From Chersky-840 sp963838775 (lineage in GTDB: Bacteria; Actinomycetota; Acidimicrobiia; Acidimicrobiales; UBA8190): a stretch of DNA of 64,000 nt. The position numbers and the translations under genes were made by a program. The notes under the pieces are model-generated. The model was not told the origin of the DNA. It ran no database searches and saw nothing but the letters and a program-made list of their open reading frames with translations. Of the stretch, positions 63,921-64,000 are shown piece by piece. Within the stretch, counting starts at the first letter, position 1. Each line of letters starts with the position of its first letter. The DNA lies in assembly GCA_963838775.1 (NCBI GenBank), contig CAWISP010000024.1, forward strand, positions 1-64,000, given 5' to 3'.

Positions 63921-63988
63921 ACAGGGGTATGACGGGCACAGGGGTATGACGGGCACAGGGGTATGACGGGCACAGGGTTATGACGGGA
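63921..63988. repeat. 17-bp tandem repeat array
   Basis: Four head-to-tail 17-bp units begin at 63921, 63938, 63955 and 63972. The first three (acaggggtatgacgggc) are identical and the fourth differs at two positions. The array follows the last gene by ~50 bases and ends 12 bases before the window edge, so it may be longer in the genome. Confidence 0.95.
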
Positions 63989-64000
63989 GCCACCGGTAAC

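Noticed and set aside
63921..63988. Possible CRISPR array
   Set aside because: The repeats are 17 bp and directly adjacent, with no spacers and no cas genes nearby; this is a simple tandem repeat.

Overview
The window is a join of two unrelated GC-rich genomes. Positions 1 to about 13,700 are alphaproteobacterial (Hyphomicrobiales/Bradyrhizobiaceae-like): holA next to an lptE fragment, intergenic palindromes of the type common in that order, a tRNA-Val, an M20 amidohydrolase, a TRIC-family channel and a BKACE enzyme. From 13,709 to the end everything is actinobacterial and most consistent with Acidimicrobiia or a relative: the order glmU, prs, rplY, pth, mfd, (foldase), mazG, eno, ftsB-like, DUF501, ppx follows the Mycobacterium tuberculosis block Rv1014c-Rv1026 closely, with RipA-like NlpC/P60 proteins, an AtuA/biotin-carboxylase cluster and GC-rich codon use. 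Each side carries genes that are normally essential, so an assembly misjoin in 13,545-13,708 is more likely than transfer.

Left part. holA (one frameshift) and the 3' end of lptE are followed by a broken tyrosine integrase, a small membrane protein and an 83-residue protein found only after correcting one missing base. Next come a TRIC channel, an amidohydrolase, two overlapping phage-like genes of unknown function, an FMN lactate-oxidase-type enzyme with a terminator, a frameshifted XRE regulator, a frameshifted class 3 lipase, tRNA-Val(GAC) and a BKACE enzyme. Several stretches here hold no convincing gene.

Right part. (a) 13.7-15.2 kb: methyltransferase and glycosyltransferase. (b) 15.4-22.1 kb: acyl-CoA dehydrogenase, AtuA-like protein, biotin carboxylase/BCCP and carboxyltransferase, a probable operon for catabolism of a branched or terpenoid acyl-CoA. 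(c) 22.2-37.2 kb: the conserved housekeeping block, with a GlmU that lacks its acetyltransferase half and with two extra genes between glmU and prs. (d) 37.3-49.7 kb: a cell-surface glycan locus with DUF2304, three GT2 enzymes or domains sets, a nucleotide-sugar dehydrogenase, an epimerase, two polytopic membrane proteins, methyltransferases and a 1,172-residue protein joining sulfotransferase-like, methyltransferase and two GT2 domains. (e) 49.8-63.9 kb: aminotransferase, acetyltransferase, epimerase/acyltransferase pair, two NlpC/P60 hydrolases, carboxylesterase, a tRNA with a UAA anticodon but a short variable loop, MarR regulator, Lgt, SDR, dienelactone hydrolase and a DUF885-like protein. 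The window ends in a 17-bp tandem repeat.

At least nine genes on both sides of the junction need a one-base correction, most of them in homopolymer runs (for example C7, A8, G5). This points to uncorrected sequencing indels, so most broken genes here are probably intact in the organism.
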